Positions 35,269 to 47,411 of a DNA stretch of 64,000 nt are shown here, in pieces. The stretch lies in contig BDGG01000001.1 of assembly GCA_001949185.1 (NCBI GenBank), positions 6,906,325 through 6,970,324 of the forward strand. Reading direction: 5' to 3'. A program made the translations under genes and the position numbers. Source of the stretch: Ramazzottius varieornatus. Its lineage: Eukaryota; Tardigrada; Eutardigrada; Parachela; Ramazzottiidae. How positions within the stretch are numbered: position 1 is the stretch's first letter; each line of letters begins with the position of its first letter. The notes under the pieces are model-generated. The model was given only the letters and a program-made list of their open reading frames with translations, did no database searches and was not told the DNA's origin.

Positions 35269-37331
35269 CTCATCTTAACACATTAGTCGCCGCATTTGAG
35301 AGGATTACAGTAATTTCTGAGCGTTCTAAATTCTTCGCTGCCTTTTTTAGGCTGGTTCAACCGGACATGTGTTTTAAGTTAGCGTTAACGATGGTTCTGC
35401 CAGGCGATCGATGAAAACATCTTGATTAAGGGGGGAAACGACCACTGTGAAAAGTGGAAGCCGTCCAAGTCAAACGGGCGACTTTAACGAGAGTGTGAAA
35501 TATCGCGGGGTTCAAGCTGATCAAGTCAACACGATGATGGAAATTTGATGCGGCTTCGAAGAAACGAGCCAGGACGTCATATCACATTTCTTTCAAGCGT
35601 TTCCGCACTGTGAAATGTACGTCCAAGAAGCGGCCACCGATCGCGAGGAGAGTCTCGGTCCTCTCGATCGAATCCGTCAGAGTTGACTCCGTCAGAGTTC
35701 ACAGAGTTACTGGTTGGTGTACACTGGGCAGAAAGTAGCACGATAGTCTGTTGACGGACGCTGCTTGGACAAACACACTTGCCGATCAACTGCCTAGTCA
35801 ATGTTCACCCAAGAACCCAAAGGATCTCTGTGTAGACTCGGCACGGAGAACCAACGTACGCACTGTACTCCAACAGGTTTCTGACATTTCGTAAAGCAGC
35901 CCTAATGAAATGTCACTGTACTTGAATATCGTTGACGCCTTCTTCTTTTTTTAGGGAAGTAAAGTCTCCTAACCAGGAGGATAGCCGCAGTATCTGTCAA
36001 AGTTGTCTGTCTTGCTGCACAGAGTGACGCTTCATCAGAAGAAAGAAGTATATTGGAAAGTAAGTGCCAACCTTTTAGTAAGACAAACATCGGCATCAAG
36101 TGTATTGTACGTCGACTGAGTTTGCGAGTAATGGCTCAAATTATTCAATTAAGAATGGTATACGGAATGACCATTCCGCTACGAGGCTTTCCAGGCTCTA
36201 GATGGAAGAACCGGTCTACCTTAGGTTGGTCTTTGCAGAGCATACACGCGAAGAACTCGAAGTACAAGCTTGTACGGTATACAGTGCGTGTAGATCTGCT
36301 GGACATGACCGTGTATACCGTATATGCCGATTCGCGGCTCGCATGACGGTTACGTTACGCCATTGCGGCCATCGGAGAGTTCGGAAAAAGCATCGCTGCT
36401 GTGATCTGACATACATGCTTGACGATGCTGGCGTGTATGCCTTTGCAGTTGTACGGTTGCTTTTTGTGCAGTTGATGGATTTTCAATTTCACAGCTCAAT
36501 AACTATAATCATGCTGGCGTCGCCATTGTTTTTCGTATAGAAAGTGTCGGGATTGTCCTTGCTTACTGGGTACTTCCTATGCATCGGCTGAAGTTTATAT
36601 CTCTCATGGCTACTTTGTTGCAAGGCCGTACTACCGGGTAGATTATCCATCCACATCGGTCATTTACCGTAAAACCCCCGCAATACGTCTTGATTAACCA
36701 TCTTGATGGGAAATCTTTTCTTTTGATTTTGATTTTAATTTTTTTTACCGCCGCATCTGCCGCGGTGGTCGTTGATGCGCGTCATTATATTTTTATGCAG
36801 TAGCGCGTTTGCATGGAGAGACATCTTCGGCTTGTCGCGCCGTACCTTCCACATGTAAATGTGTCGAGGCGAATAAAAGGCCCGCGCTCATAAATTATCG
36901 TTTGGCAAATGTTACACCATTCAACCACCGGATAGATGCGCGTATTGACGCCGGGCTTTTATATCGAGGCACCTATGCTTTGCGACGATTAATCACCGTC
37001 CTTTTTGTAGGACATGATGCACAATTATTCTCCATTATCATCTTCGTTGTGACGCTGGAATTTAGCACGAGAATTAATTTGGCACCCCATCACGAGAAAA
37101 AGGTCTCAGCTCAACGATAACTTTCTTGTTTCGTTTTTCATTAATTTAGAAACTCATTTCCGGGTTTAGAGTCGCAACTATAATCCCAAAGTTCAATTTC
37201 TAAGATTTTTACCGTTACTGTTACAGATCTTGATGACAGACTCAACACTTGTTTTCACTGATCGTTCGGCTGTGTTTCACAGAGTATACTTCTTTTGTTG
37301 TTTCTGGACATCTTTGAGTATTCATTGAACG

Positions 37332-40300
37332 ATGACCGTGGAACCTCGTTACGTCACGACGGCCAGTATTTGCATGGGCGTGCGCGCCGGCAGCGTTGCC
37401 GCCGAAGCTAAGCCGATCCTCCAAAGTTCCCGTGCCTCCGCTCAGCTCTCCTCTTCCTCCTTCTACCACACCGCACAGCCCATCCATCCAGTCCTGCAAC
37501 GGCGTAACACCCCGCTGAACATAGCCCATCAACGTCGTCGTGTAACCCAGCCGGTGCCCATCACCTTTAGTCCACTGGACTTTCCCTGTACCGAGAACGA
37601 GAACCTAACATGCGACAAGACGGGCAAGATGCCCATCCCACCTCCTCGTACACCACGGTACAAATCCACCATCCAGCGCAACGTCTCACACAACGGCCTA
37701 CGCTCTCCCAAACTCTCCCCCAAACCGCGCAGAGCCAACCTGGGCCAAGCGCCCAACCCGATCACGACTACCACTACGTCTCGAAACAGTTCCTTCAGTT
37801 CGGTGAAAGATCTCCAATGGGAAGAGACTAGCACTCCCAAGATCTGTCCGATTCCCTCGTCGGAGACACCGCAGAAGGATGATCAGATGGGCGTCTACGG
37901 CACACTTGGCGGTAACGGTGACGTACGCGCTTCTCCTCGACGGGCAAAGTTTCACATTGACATTGCACCTATCGTCCAAACTGTCAAGGACTCTCCGCCG
38001 GCTTTGCCAAAGGCGGGCCGAACGAACGCCGCAGCCCGGATACGTAAAGTCCTCACCGCCCCTCCGACCTATGTCAACCAGCAAGACATGCAACTGGTAC
38101 CAAAGCTTGACGGCCAACCTCGACAAAGCTTCGATGAGATCGTCGATGAAATCTTCAAGACCATCGGTACTGAACAGTCAGCCAAGCCTGCTTCGCCCTA
38201 CCCGGAATACGCTCAGCCCAATGTTCGCCTGTCTGCCGGTCAGCGTCAGGATCAAGGAGCGACCAGGCAGGACTACACCTACGCCTGGAATCAACCGCGC
38301 GTACGCCACCAGGAGGAATATGTCAGTGTGGTCGAAGACAACGACAACGACGAGGTAAGCAAGCCTTCACAGTCTTGATCGATGTCTTCCTGCATTTAGT
38401 GAGCTGTGAAATGAGGCAGTTGTTTGGCAAATTAGCGTAATTGCTGTTACGACATAGGCATAATAATGGTGTTTAGTGCGCAATGGCATGCACTTCAGGT
38501 ATGGGTTACCGTGGTGTACGGCCGCAGTCTTTTGTAGTGGCGAACCAGTTTGAAGTGGCAAAGTTATGGTTTCTCGTTTAGTAAAGGTTACCTGAAACCA
38601 GTCATCTCCTGGTCGGTTATTGTAGTCGATAAATGCACTGAAGTCGGTACAGTGCAGTGTAAATCGGACCATTATTAGCAATTGTTTTGTTTGACTCTGA
38701 CCTGAACTGTCAGCGACAGTTGGCAGATGAAATGAAGCAGTGAAATTTATTGACTGGCTGTACTGCTCTACATTTTAGCGCTACTTTCGGTAGGATCGAG
38801 TAGTGACGGAGCAAAGTTTGAGAAATCATGACGGATTGCTGAAGGCACATTTGACGCTTGAAAAGCGGCACCAACTGTGGTGTGGTACGCAGTTTCCCAA
38901 AGCGGTAAAAACTGAAAAATACGTTGAAATAATCTTCACTCAATTGAATTTACAAATTACCGCCGTATAGTTTTCGCTCGTTTGCACTCAATTTGTAGAA
39001 CCAATGGCGTCAACAGCTGTCCTCTAAGATTATGTGAAAATTGGTTTCGAGGTTCTAATTGAAAAACGCGAAAGTGTGCAGCAACTGAATTGCTTTTACG
39101 TGTGTTGGGTTTTTTTTTCAATGGTGGTGTTTAACTGTGCGGAATTTTCACAAAGATGAAATTCAAGAGCTGAAGTGGGGGAAACCTGCGAGCGAGGCAA
39201 TCGTTGCATGAGATCCTTGAGGTTGAAGTGACAGTGTTGCGGTCAAAGCCTCTAATACCAAACATTGAAAAAGTGTCCGTCTAGCTCGGCGGAGGAACCT
39301 GACAGCCTGGCATTAATTGCTCTTGTTTGACAAAGAGAGTCAAAGACTGACTGACGAACTGGAAGGTTTTCTCGAGGAGAGCGGAGATATATTTGTCCAG
39401 TGGCTCCAAAGTAGTTTACATTGGCCAGTTGAGACGGACTAGATCAATAACGTGCGCTGAAGTGTCCAAGAACAAAAGGATGCAACAAGCTTGCTGCTTA
39501 CGTCGATGGAGCCCCTTCACTGTACCGACGGTACAATGTTCTGCCAAGAAAATAACGACAACAAGGGAAATTATGGCTGGTCAGCCATACGTGACGATAA
39601 TAAGGCAAGTCGAGACTTAATTAACACATTTCTTTCGGTCATGTTGAGGCAACGCTCGGCTGCTTTATTCGATCATCGCACCTCGACGTACACGCGATGC
39701 TCAGCCAAGCAGGAACCCCAAATACCGGCGCTCGGGTTCGTCGAAGCTAGACGAATGGTGGATATATCCAAAACACCATGCATCCGTCCGCCGTCAACGA
39801 TCTCCGATCAATGCCTTCCTTTATGTAACGCACCCGTACGCGTACACGGAAACTTTTTTATGAAGAGTGGTAACCGCTACAGTCCCTGCTTTATTGGCTT
39901 GTTTGAACGGGCCAAAAAACAAAGGGCTAATTCGAACCGGAAACAAACAGCAACCTTCCGTCCGATCAACGCAGCCGATACAATCAACCACAAAATATCC
40001 CATGTGTTACTTCCTTGTTGGTTGGCTTTTTCGTCTGAGGACCAAGGTGGACATATGGACATTTTTACACGATAGTTTGCATTCGCAACACTGTAGAGTA
40101 AATTCGCTAGAATCTTGCTTGGGTAACGGCCACTAGTGGAAGGCTCAGGAAATGGTCCGTGGAACAAAATTTATTAAAAGATGGCGTACTGTTCCTACGC
40201 GAAGGCGGAGGGGTTGAACTCTTCTCACGGGCGAAGCTTCTGATGTGAAGCATCAGCCATGAATGTGCATCTGCGGAAGCATATCAGCCTAGATTATTTG

Positions 40301-43300
40301 CCCCGCAGAATTAAACCTGTCATAACAATAACAGCAATCTTTCAATATCTGCATTGCAAATGCCGTAGGCAAATTCAGACGCTGATCTAATTTGCTCTAA
40401 CAGGTAAAATCACCTGCGAACTGATACACCTCCTTTCAGGCTTTCACATCAGTTTTGATCACAGGTCCAGCTGTATGAATTACGGCTTTGAGATTGTCCA
40501 AGAATGCGCCTATGCAAAGCTCTTTCATCGACTGTCCGATTTTAGCTACAGCTATTAAGCCACAATTTTTGCTTTACCGCCTTATGCCGTACGACCGTCT
40601 TTGATGTCACAAAATCTACAATGACTATGACCAAAAACTTTTTATTACAACCGTTTGTCGCGTTCTTGGCCCACTTTCCAGTCATCTTTTTTACTTTATC
40701 GATCGCGCACTGTCCATCGTTACCGAAAGTTCTTCGCCGACTATCCGGTCCGGTTCTTCTCTCCAAACGTGGTCAAAAATTGTGCAGCTGAAGAATTCTC
40801 GTCTGTTGTCTCTCAATAACCCTATGTTACAAACCGTGTGGTTCTTGAATTCTGAATTTTGTTGGACGAGGAACTGTAACGGGGACGCGGAACTTGCTCT
40901 ACGGACTCTTCTACTCGCCTGTCTTCTACAATGTGTTCTCAAAGGAAGAACATCAATGCACCTGGAATATGCAAGTTACTCGAGGTTTGTGCATGACCGC
41001 GTTTGTCCGTACGTCCATCTTGGTCAAGTTTCAATTGTGGCAGAACAGGCTTCTTGAGCTCGGTCAAAACAGTGACCACCTGTTGAGTCAACCTGCCGAT
41101 AATTTAGGAAAAGATGTATCGAGCAGCTGTCACATCTTCAAGCTGTCTTCAAGGTACAGTGCTGGTCGCACTTGGTATGGCACGCTCGCGGTTACCACAC
41201 CGGTGCGCCGCTTGATGCAGAAAAAGAGTGCTTTCTCCTCACGCGAACCACCTTCTCGAACTGGAATCGCGTGTCGTGCAGTCGTCTTCGACTTCTTTCA
41301 GCTTCCGGTTCTCTCCACCTTCAGAGGAAGGCTGTCACTGGATGTGACGTCAGAGGTCTCCCAGTGTTCTTTACTACCGATAAACATTTGCATATTTGGG
41401 CGTGATCGTAACGACGATAAGACACGCACACTGGCATGACGATGCAGTGAGGCATGCGCCAGTTGGAATGGGTGCTGGGCCAATGGCCAGTAATTGTGAT
41501 AAGGGTGCAGTACTGCACTTGGTGGTCGTTTCACATGTTCCAAATTCTTGAAATTTGACACTTGATCGTCAAATCAGCCCCCTACTTTACAAGAATGTCG
41601 TGTACAGCTGTGGGCTAGTCTAGACCGCAGAGAAGTGGAGAGCACTGCGGGGCGTTGAGTGAAATACTGCTACACCGTTACACAGCTGGCCCTGGCAAGC
41701 CTCGCATGGATACCTCCACTTCCTGTTAGCATCTTTAGCCTTTGTTTAGCGCTTGCCACCATTCTCTCGTCTGCCACTACAGTTCAGATTCATTGTCTAA
41801 GTTACTAGACTTATCGCTTCAAAGGCTTGACTGCACTGCAAGCTAAATTAGCTCTGTGAAAATTTCAATGATTGTGGGAAAAAGATCGGGCAACGAGTTG
41901 TTTTGCTCATTGAGCTCATCGATACTGGTTTTCATGTTCCCGGATATTTTTTCTAAACATCGAACTGGAGTAACAACGATGAAACTCTTTCCCGGATATG
42001 AGCGGTAGGAAGAATTTTCAGACTCTGAGTTCCTGTTTCGAAGTGCGATTATCTTGTGTTATTAGGTTTATTTACTGTATCTTGTGTTGTGCGTCCGTCC
42101 AAGTGGGTTGTCGGTGCATGTTTTCGAAATATGTCGTTTGACTGGCTTTGCGTTCTTTCGAAAGAATCCGAAATAAAATGTGTATTATCGAACAGCAGCT
42201 GAAGATAAGGCCTTTTAACTGGCCATAAATCGGTATAAGCCATCGTCGGAGATCAAAGCTGGTCAGAGATTACGGGCTTGAAGAATGTTTTGACGGAGGT
42301 TGTGGGAAGGCGGAGCAGATCTGTCTGGCGGACAATAGGGCAAATCGTTGAGTCAACAATATTTTGTAGTGTAAATCAACATTTAAGCTGTTTGCCTTTC
42401 TTACGTTGATTGCCAGGTCGGCCTCAAAAATTTCTTGGTTGTTGGTTGACTACCTGAACGCTTCTTTTTTGTGCGCAGCTTTTCGCCGCCGCCAAAGGCA
42501 TAACTCGAAGCTTGTATCACAAGAATCCAACACGCGTCTTTTTGATTTCTGGCAGGAATTGATGGAAGATCGGACCAAGGACTTGAAAGTTTCCCCACCG
42601 GTATACTGTCGCGTGAGCCCAGCAGCCAGCACTAAACCCGTCGGACTTCCGTTACCCATCGTCCACCGATCCAAATCGGATGTCGGCCGTGACAAATTAC
42701 GTGCTAAACGCCGCTTATCCTCACTGATGCCAAGTGCCATTACCGTACCAGATCATCTGTACCTACAACGTGCCAAAGAACCCGTCAACCTGGAGTGGAT
42801 GGAAGAAAGCACCGAGGTGCATTACAGCCCCTCGCACCACGATGAGAACCATCCGGCCAACAATGTCATGCAAAGGATGCGCAAGACCTTGACTAACCTC
42901 CGCAGTGGCGTCATGGCGCGGATGCAGAAGGCGCCGAACTATACAAGGAAAAGCTCCTGCCCGGTGGACTTTGCCGAAGAAGTCTACTGTCCTGACAGCT
43001 GGTGCGTACGGTAATAGTAAATAAGTAGCCTGGTATGGAAAAAAGACCCGAATTCAAAATGTCAAATTGCACTTCTTGAATTGTATAGGTCTCTTAATGT
43101 GTTGAAGCGACGTCGCATGGATCAGGTGCAGACTGTCGGCAATTTTTCTGTTTCGATTATGCCTATGAAACTCTCTTGTCTCGACAAATTATGTTTTCAA
43201 ACTAAATTATTACAGTTTTGCGTACCGCGAACCGTGCGAGTAGTGGTCAGTGATTTCGTTTGTTCATAATGGTTGTTTTTACAGTGTATTTTACGACGTG

Positions 43301-45674
43301 GAGAAGCACGAAGGTCTTCTGAAGCCGGTCGACCCAGCCAAGAACCTCTGCCGTCCCCGAAAGCCCACTAGCGCCGACAGCGGTATCGTCGATTTGGGGC
43401 TTCGCGAAGATGGCGACGACGCTTCCGATTCATTGCGTCATGGACGACCCACTTCGTCGGACTATTCATCGAACTCGCCCATGCGGCGCTCGCGAAGTCA
43501 GCCACCCGGTCGTCTAGTTTCCTTTGCTGAGCTAGTAGTGCCGGCCACCACCAACACCGACCGCGACGATAAGTCTAGTGATCTGGACCGAAGTGTCTCG
43601 GCTCGCTCTTCGAGGACCTCCGAGCTGTCCAGTGGTGGGTCCTCAGGTTCTCCGGTGCAAGACAACAAGAATGGCGGCGCCAGCACTCAAGAGCCACAAG
43701 CGGCCAACAATCCTCTGTACATTGAGTCCTTGTGGTCGCAAGTCAAGTATGAAGTGGATTGTGAACAACACATATCCGAGTGCTCACTTGAAGGCATGCG
43801 GGCCAATGTCGTGCGTGAGATCGTCAAGAATGAACGCGACTTTGTCAGCAACCTCAAAGATGTCATTGAAGGTAAACTTGCACATCTCAAACTAACTTTC
43901 GATCATTCCAGAAACCGCACGAAAACAAAGGTGAAGTGGGCGAATGAACTGGACCAGGTTATCACAAGTGGCGCACGTTTTCCCCTGTATTGGGCCGGAA
44001 GTGTGCGTCACTTGGGAAAGCATCTGGTTTAGCAGTTGCCCACGTTCCGGATGATGTTAAGTGCGAACAAAAATCGCAGAGAAATTCCTCTGATTCAACG
44101 AAATCTTTGTGTGGTTCAACCGAGGCATATTCGACGACAGTACAAGCAGCACTAAAAACGACGAATCCCGGCTTTCCATCGTTTATCTGTTAGGTTATCT
44201 GTACAAATGCCGCCAAAGACCCGACATGTTCTCCAAAGGCCGGATAGAGTGCATATTCGCCAACATCGAGCAGCTCTACGAGTTCCAGTGTGAGTTCCTC
44301 GCCGATCTCGAAGCCTCCATTAACGTCAACAACATCCACCGCAGCGAGATCGGCCACTGTTTCCTCCTGCATCAGCGCGGCTTCTCCGAGCTGTACTCGG
44401 ACTATTGCAACAACCACACCCAGTCTACCGCAGAACTCCAGCAGCTGAAACAGATTAAGCAATATGCGCACTTCTTCGAAGCCTGTCGTATGCTACAGGA
44501 AATGGTAGAGATCTCCTTGGATGGCTTCCTCCTCCAGCCCGTGCAGAAGATCTGCAAGTACCCACTGCAGCTCACTGAATTGCTCAAACAGACTGCTGAC
44601 GACCACCCTGATTGTCAAAGCGTCAAGCTGGCCCTGAATGCCATGAAGAACGTCACGGGTCTGATCAACGAGCGGAAACGAAGGCTGGAATGTCTGGAGA
44701 AGATCGCTCTGTGGCAGGAAACCATCGACATGTGGGAAGGTAAACAATGCGCAGTCGTAGCCATTGAACGTCCAACACCGTTGCTTGACTATTAATTTTT
44801 ATGTTTTGTTATTGCTGGTTACTGAAGCAGCAATGTGGCGTGATCGGTCAATCAGCATCAAACGGGTGTATGGTTATTGAGTACTTTTGTAGCAACAGAA
44901 AAAGATCTGCTTCATGTTCGCCCTTGTTGACTCGGCCTCTGTCTTTTCAGTTGAAAACACTCGGACAGTGTTTTCTTACCCTCTTGTTGTCCTTTCAGGT
45001 GACGATCTGGTCGAACAAAGCTCGCAACTGATCCATTACGGCGATCTCAGCAAGCTGTCCAACGCCAACAGGTGGACGCACGATTACACCTTCTTCCTCT
45101 TTGACCATCAGCTCATCTACTGTCGCCGCGACATGCTCAAGCGAACTCTGGCCTACAAGGGTCGCTTCGACCTGGACTACATCGAAGTCCTGGACATCGA
45201 ACAGAACGACGCAGGGGTGAAGCACGGATGGCTGCTGGTCTGTCCGGATAAGGAGTCCGTCATGGTCCTCGCCAAGTCTTTCGAAGAGAAGCGACGCTGG
45301 CTGGAAGCTTTCAAAGAAGAAAGGCGAAGAGTCCACAGTGATATGGCTCATGGCTTCAATATCGCTGCCAAAGATCGTCTAGCAGCCATTCAGATTGCCA
45401 AGACTCTGACCGCAGGGAAAGAGAAGCGATCGAAAACGAAAGGTGCGTTTGTTCATCAGGGAACTCCAGTTCTTGCATGTCAAAAAGTCATTCAAGTTTT
45501 GTTTCGTCTCTTGCAGATGCCTTGAAGGATCTCACGGACCATACGCAGCTAGTGCAAGCCATGCGTTCAAAGAGCCTCAGTATGACACTTCCGGTGCGAA
45601 TAAAGGCTAATCAAGCCAGCAAGAACCCTTTCTCTGGCCGACTGCCATCCTTCGGAGGTCCTCGAAAGCTTTGA
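37332..45674 (+). CDS. DH-PH Rho guanine-nucleotide exchange factor, collybistin/Asef-like
   Basis: Activates Rho-family GTPases (ARHGEF4/ARHGEF9/SPATA13 group act on Cdc42/Rac). Proposed exons 37332-38354, 42511-43010, 43285-43871, 44194-44739, 44999-45442, 45517-45674, about 1,085 residues in phase. Residues 1-510 are Pro/Ser/Arg-rich with PPPRTPRYKS and MQRMRKTLTNLRSG. The DH domain starts MRANVVREIVKNERDFVSNL and includes LQPVQKICKYPLQLTELLKQ. PH follows, with WEGDDLVEQSSQLIHYGDL, TFFLFDHQLIYC and RRWLEAFKEERRRV, as in collybistin. No SH3 domain is seen before DH, unlike most vertebrate members. The exon-2 acceptor is uncertain (42478 or 42510; only 42510 keeps phase). Assignment of exon 1 across the 4.1-kb intron is inferred. 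Confidence 0.85.
38355..42510. other. Large first intron of the RhoGEF gene
   Basis: About 4.15 kb, far longer than other introns here. Open frames on either strand (for example 39491-40075 plus, 40894-41439 plus, 40542-40942 minus) have no motif I recognise. It may hide an alternative promoter or old transposon debris; nothing can be named. Confidence 0.4.
43946..44031. mobile_element. Inverted-repeat element copy 11
   Basis: In a RhoGEF intron (43872-44193). AACTGGACCAGGTTATCACA then AGTGGCGCACG; right GTGTGCGTCACTTGGGAAAG then CATCTGGTTTAG. Internal part of the element, outer arms degraded. Confidence 0.75.
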
Positions 45675-45858
45675 TTTTCAAGTTTACGACGCTATGACCT
45701 GCTTCCCAAGTTCAAGTTTTCAGAGCTCTTTTACAAACTTTGCACAAGCGTTTTTTAGTTCCCTTGCAAGCCTAGAGTGTTCCTGGCGTCTTCCAAACCT
45801 ATATGTAGTACTGCATTTTCACGCAAATGCGATGCTATACCCGGTAAAAGTCTGAAGG

Positions 45859-45864
45859 TTTATT
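45859..45864 (-). promoter_or_regulatory. Candidate poly(A) signal for eL33
   Basis: Reads AATAAA on the minus strand about 26-31 nt past the proposed eL33 stop. Confidence 0.4.
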
Positions 45865-45889
45865 TCCGACATCGAAGATCCTTCTCCCT

Positions 45890-46878
45890 TCAATTCGATC
45901 TATGATAGCAAATCTCGCCGGAAGAAGGTGACATTTGCTGGCAATGAGTGACCAACACAATCCCTTTAATCTTTGACCCGTTCAAACTTCCCCGCGAAGT
46001 CGGGATGTAAGTACCGAACTGACGAAGGATGGAAAGAGATATGTCCGTAAGTAAAACAGAAAGAAGAATATTTAAATGTGAGAAGGATACATCATCTGCA
46101 AAGAAGAAAAGAACACTCTCCTGAGCCATAAGCCATTGAAGCCACGTGTAAAACTTGATTGCGCATTGTTGATTGAGCAAAAGGGAACAGCATAGAAAAC
46201 TTACCACTCTAATCCGTCTTCCCATGGCGGTCGGTGGAAGGTTCTTTCGGAACTTGGCGCGTACAACACCACTATTACCGTGAGGGCGAGTGATCTTTCC
46301 CCAGATGACACGGAGACGGGACTTCTGTTTACTGCCAGGAACAGATGTGGGTCTGAAAAGAAAGCGTACATTAGTGACTGATCCACCGCATGCTACACCC
46401 AATCAATCAACAAATAACCAGATGAAATTTTCACAGAAATATTCAACCGGAAATCAGTCTGCCAGAGTTGAACAGACACCAATCTCTCCCCTTCACATCG
46501 TGAAAACTTACGTCTTAGCTTTATAAACGTATGCAGCACGTTTTCCAAGGTAGAAATGGGCATCTTTCCTCGACTGAACACCTTCTATCTTCACGAGGGA
46601 AGTGTTTTCATGTTGATTCCTCAAGCCACGTTGAAATCCGACAAAGACAGCCTTAGAGTAGAGTCTGCAACACACAAAAAGTACGTTAGATCTCCTGGAA
46701 TCTACAGGTACGTTCTCGCATCTTTCTTGCCCCGGAAAATAGGACTGTGCATCTTCTTGAAAGTAACGGAAGTCAAAGTAGCGACTGGATACACATGGAG
46801 GAGATCTTACCGGCCAATGCGACCACCAGATTTCGATCTGGTTGCGGTCTCGGGAGCTTTGGTGGGTGCTTCAGCCAT
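45890..46878 (-). CDS. RPL35A: 60S ribosomal protein eL33 (L35a)
   Basis: Cytosolic large-subunit ribosomal protein. Exons 46878-46811, 46664-46512, 46352-46205 encode [20 protein letters not shown] then the family core: [85 protein letters not shown]. The first three exons are in phase and match nearly the whole of the 110-residue family. The N-terminus is about 24 residues longer than human. The usual last residues (MLYPSRI) are not found. My best final exon is 46018-45890, giving [16 protein letters not shown] and a longer tail ending ICYHRSN; this last exon is uncertain. Total would be 165 residues. Confidence 0.85.
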
Positions 46879-47411
46879 GGCTTCGAGATATGGGTTCCTG
46901 GATAATGGTTCAAAATGAAGGAGATGCTAGATCTCTGGAATAACGTCGCAGAAGAACACCTCGCACAGGAACCTCGCGAAGAACTTTCTCTGCAGAATCG
47001 CAAAACGAAATTATAATTTATAAAAATATAAAATCGATAGCGTTCGATTCGTTCTTAGTGTTCCTTTGTGATTTTGTGGTGGAACCAACTGAACTCTCGA
47101 CTTGGTACTGATGACTCATTGTGTGTTTGGGTGATGTAATATACTCGAGGCAGTAAAACCGGTTGACATGACAAAAGCGATCGTCGCTTCTGCGGGCCTT
47201 TCTTCTGTGACGAATGCAGGATGAAATTTACTTTGACGAAGCGAGCCTGCTTTCCCGAAAAGCACAACAAAAGCGCGAAGCAGCAGAAATTCCTTTCCTT
47301 CTCGCTTCCAGATTCTCACACTAAGTCCCTGCTTCTTGTTCCTGTTTCTTGCAAATTCCTGCATGTCTGCACGATTTGACCTTCAACCTGTTTTCTTCTT
47401 TTTAGGCGGTG
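46879..47411. other. Divergent intergenic region, eL33 / membrane-protein gene
   Basis: About 530 bp that should carry both promoters. AT-rich AATTTATAAAAATATAAAAT at about 47015-47034. An acceptor-like CTTTTTAG at 47397-47404 suggests that an untranslated exon of the plus-strand gene lies here. Confidence 0.4.

Larger units (their letters stand above)
32693..37331. other. Gene-poor region
   Basis: About 4.6 kb with only short open frames lacking recognisable motifs. It contains two inverted-repeat elements (listed separately). The 3' part, 36700-37331, should include the RhoGEF promoter and leader. Confidence 0.5.

Noticed and set aside
39491-41439. Several open frames in the large RhoGEF intron as possible transposon genes
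   Set aside because: No catalytic motif, terminal repeat or target duplication could be identified.
41430-41480. Possible extra hairpin-element fragment (GCATGCGCCAGTTGG with GGGCCAATGG)
   Set aside because: Only one core half is present and the outer arms are missing; too weak to count.
45829-45852. Plus-strand ATGCTATACCCGG resembling the missing eL33 end (MLYP)
   Set aside because: It is on the strand opposite to the eL33 gene, so it cannot be its last exon.
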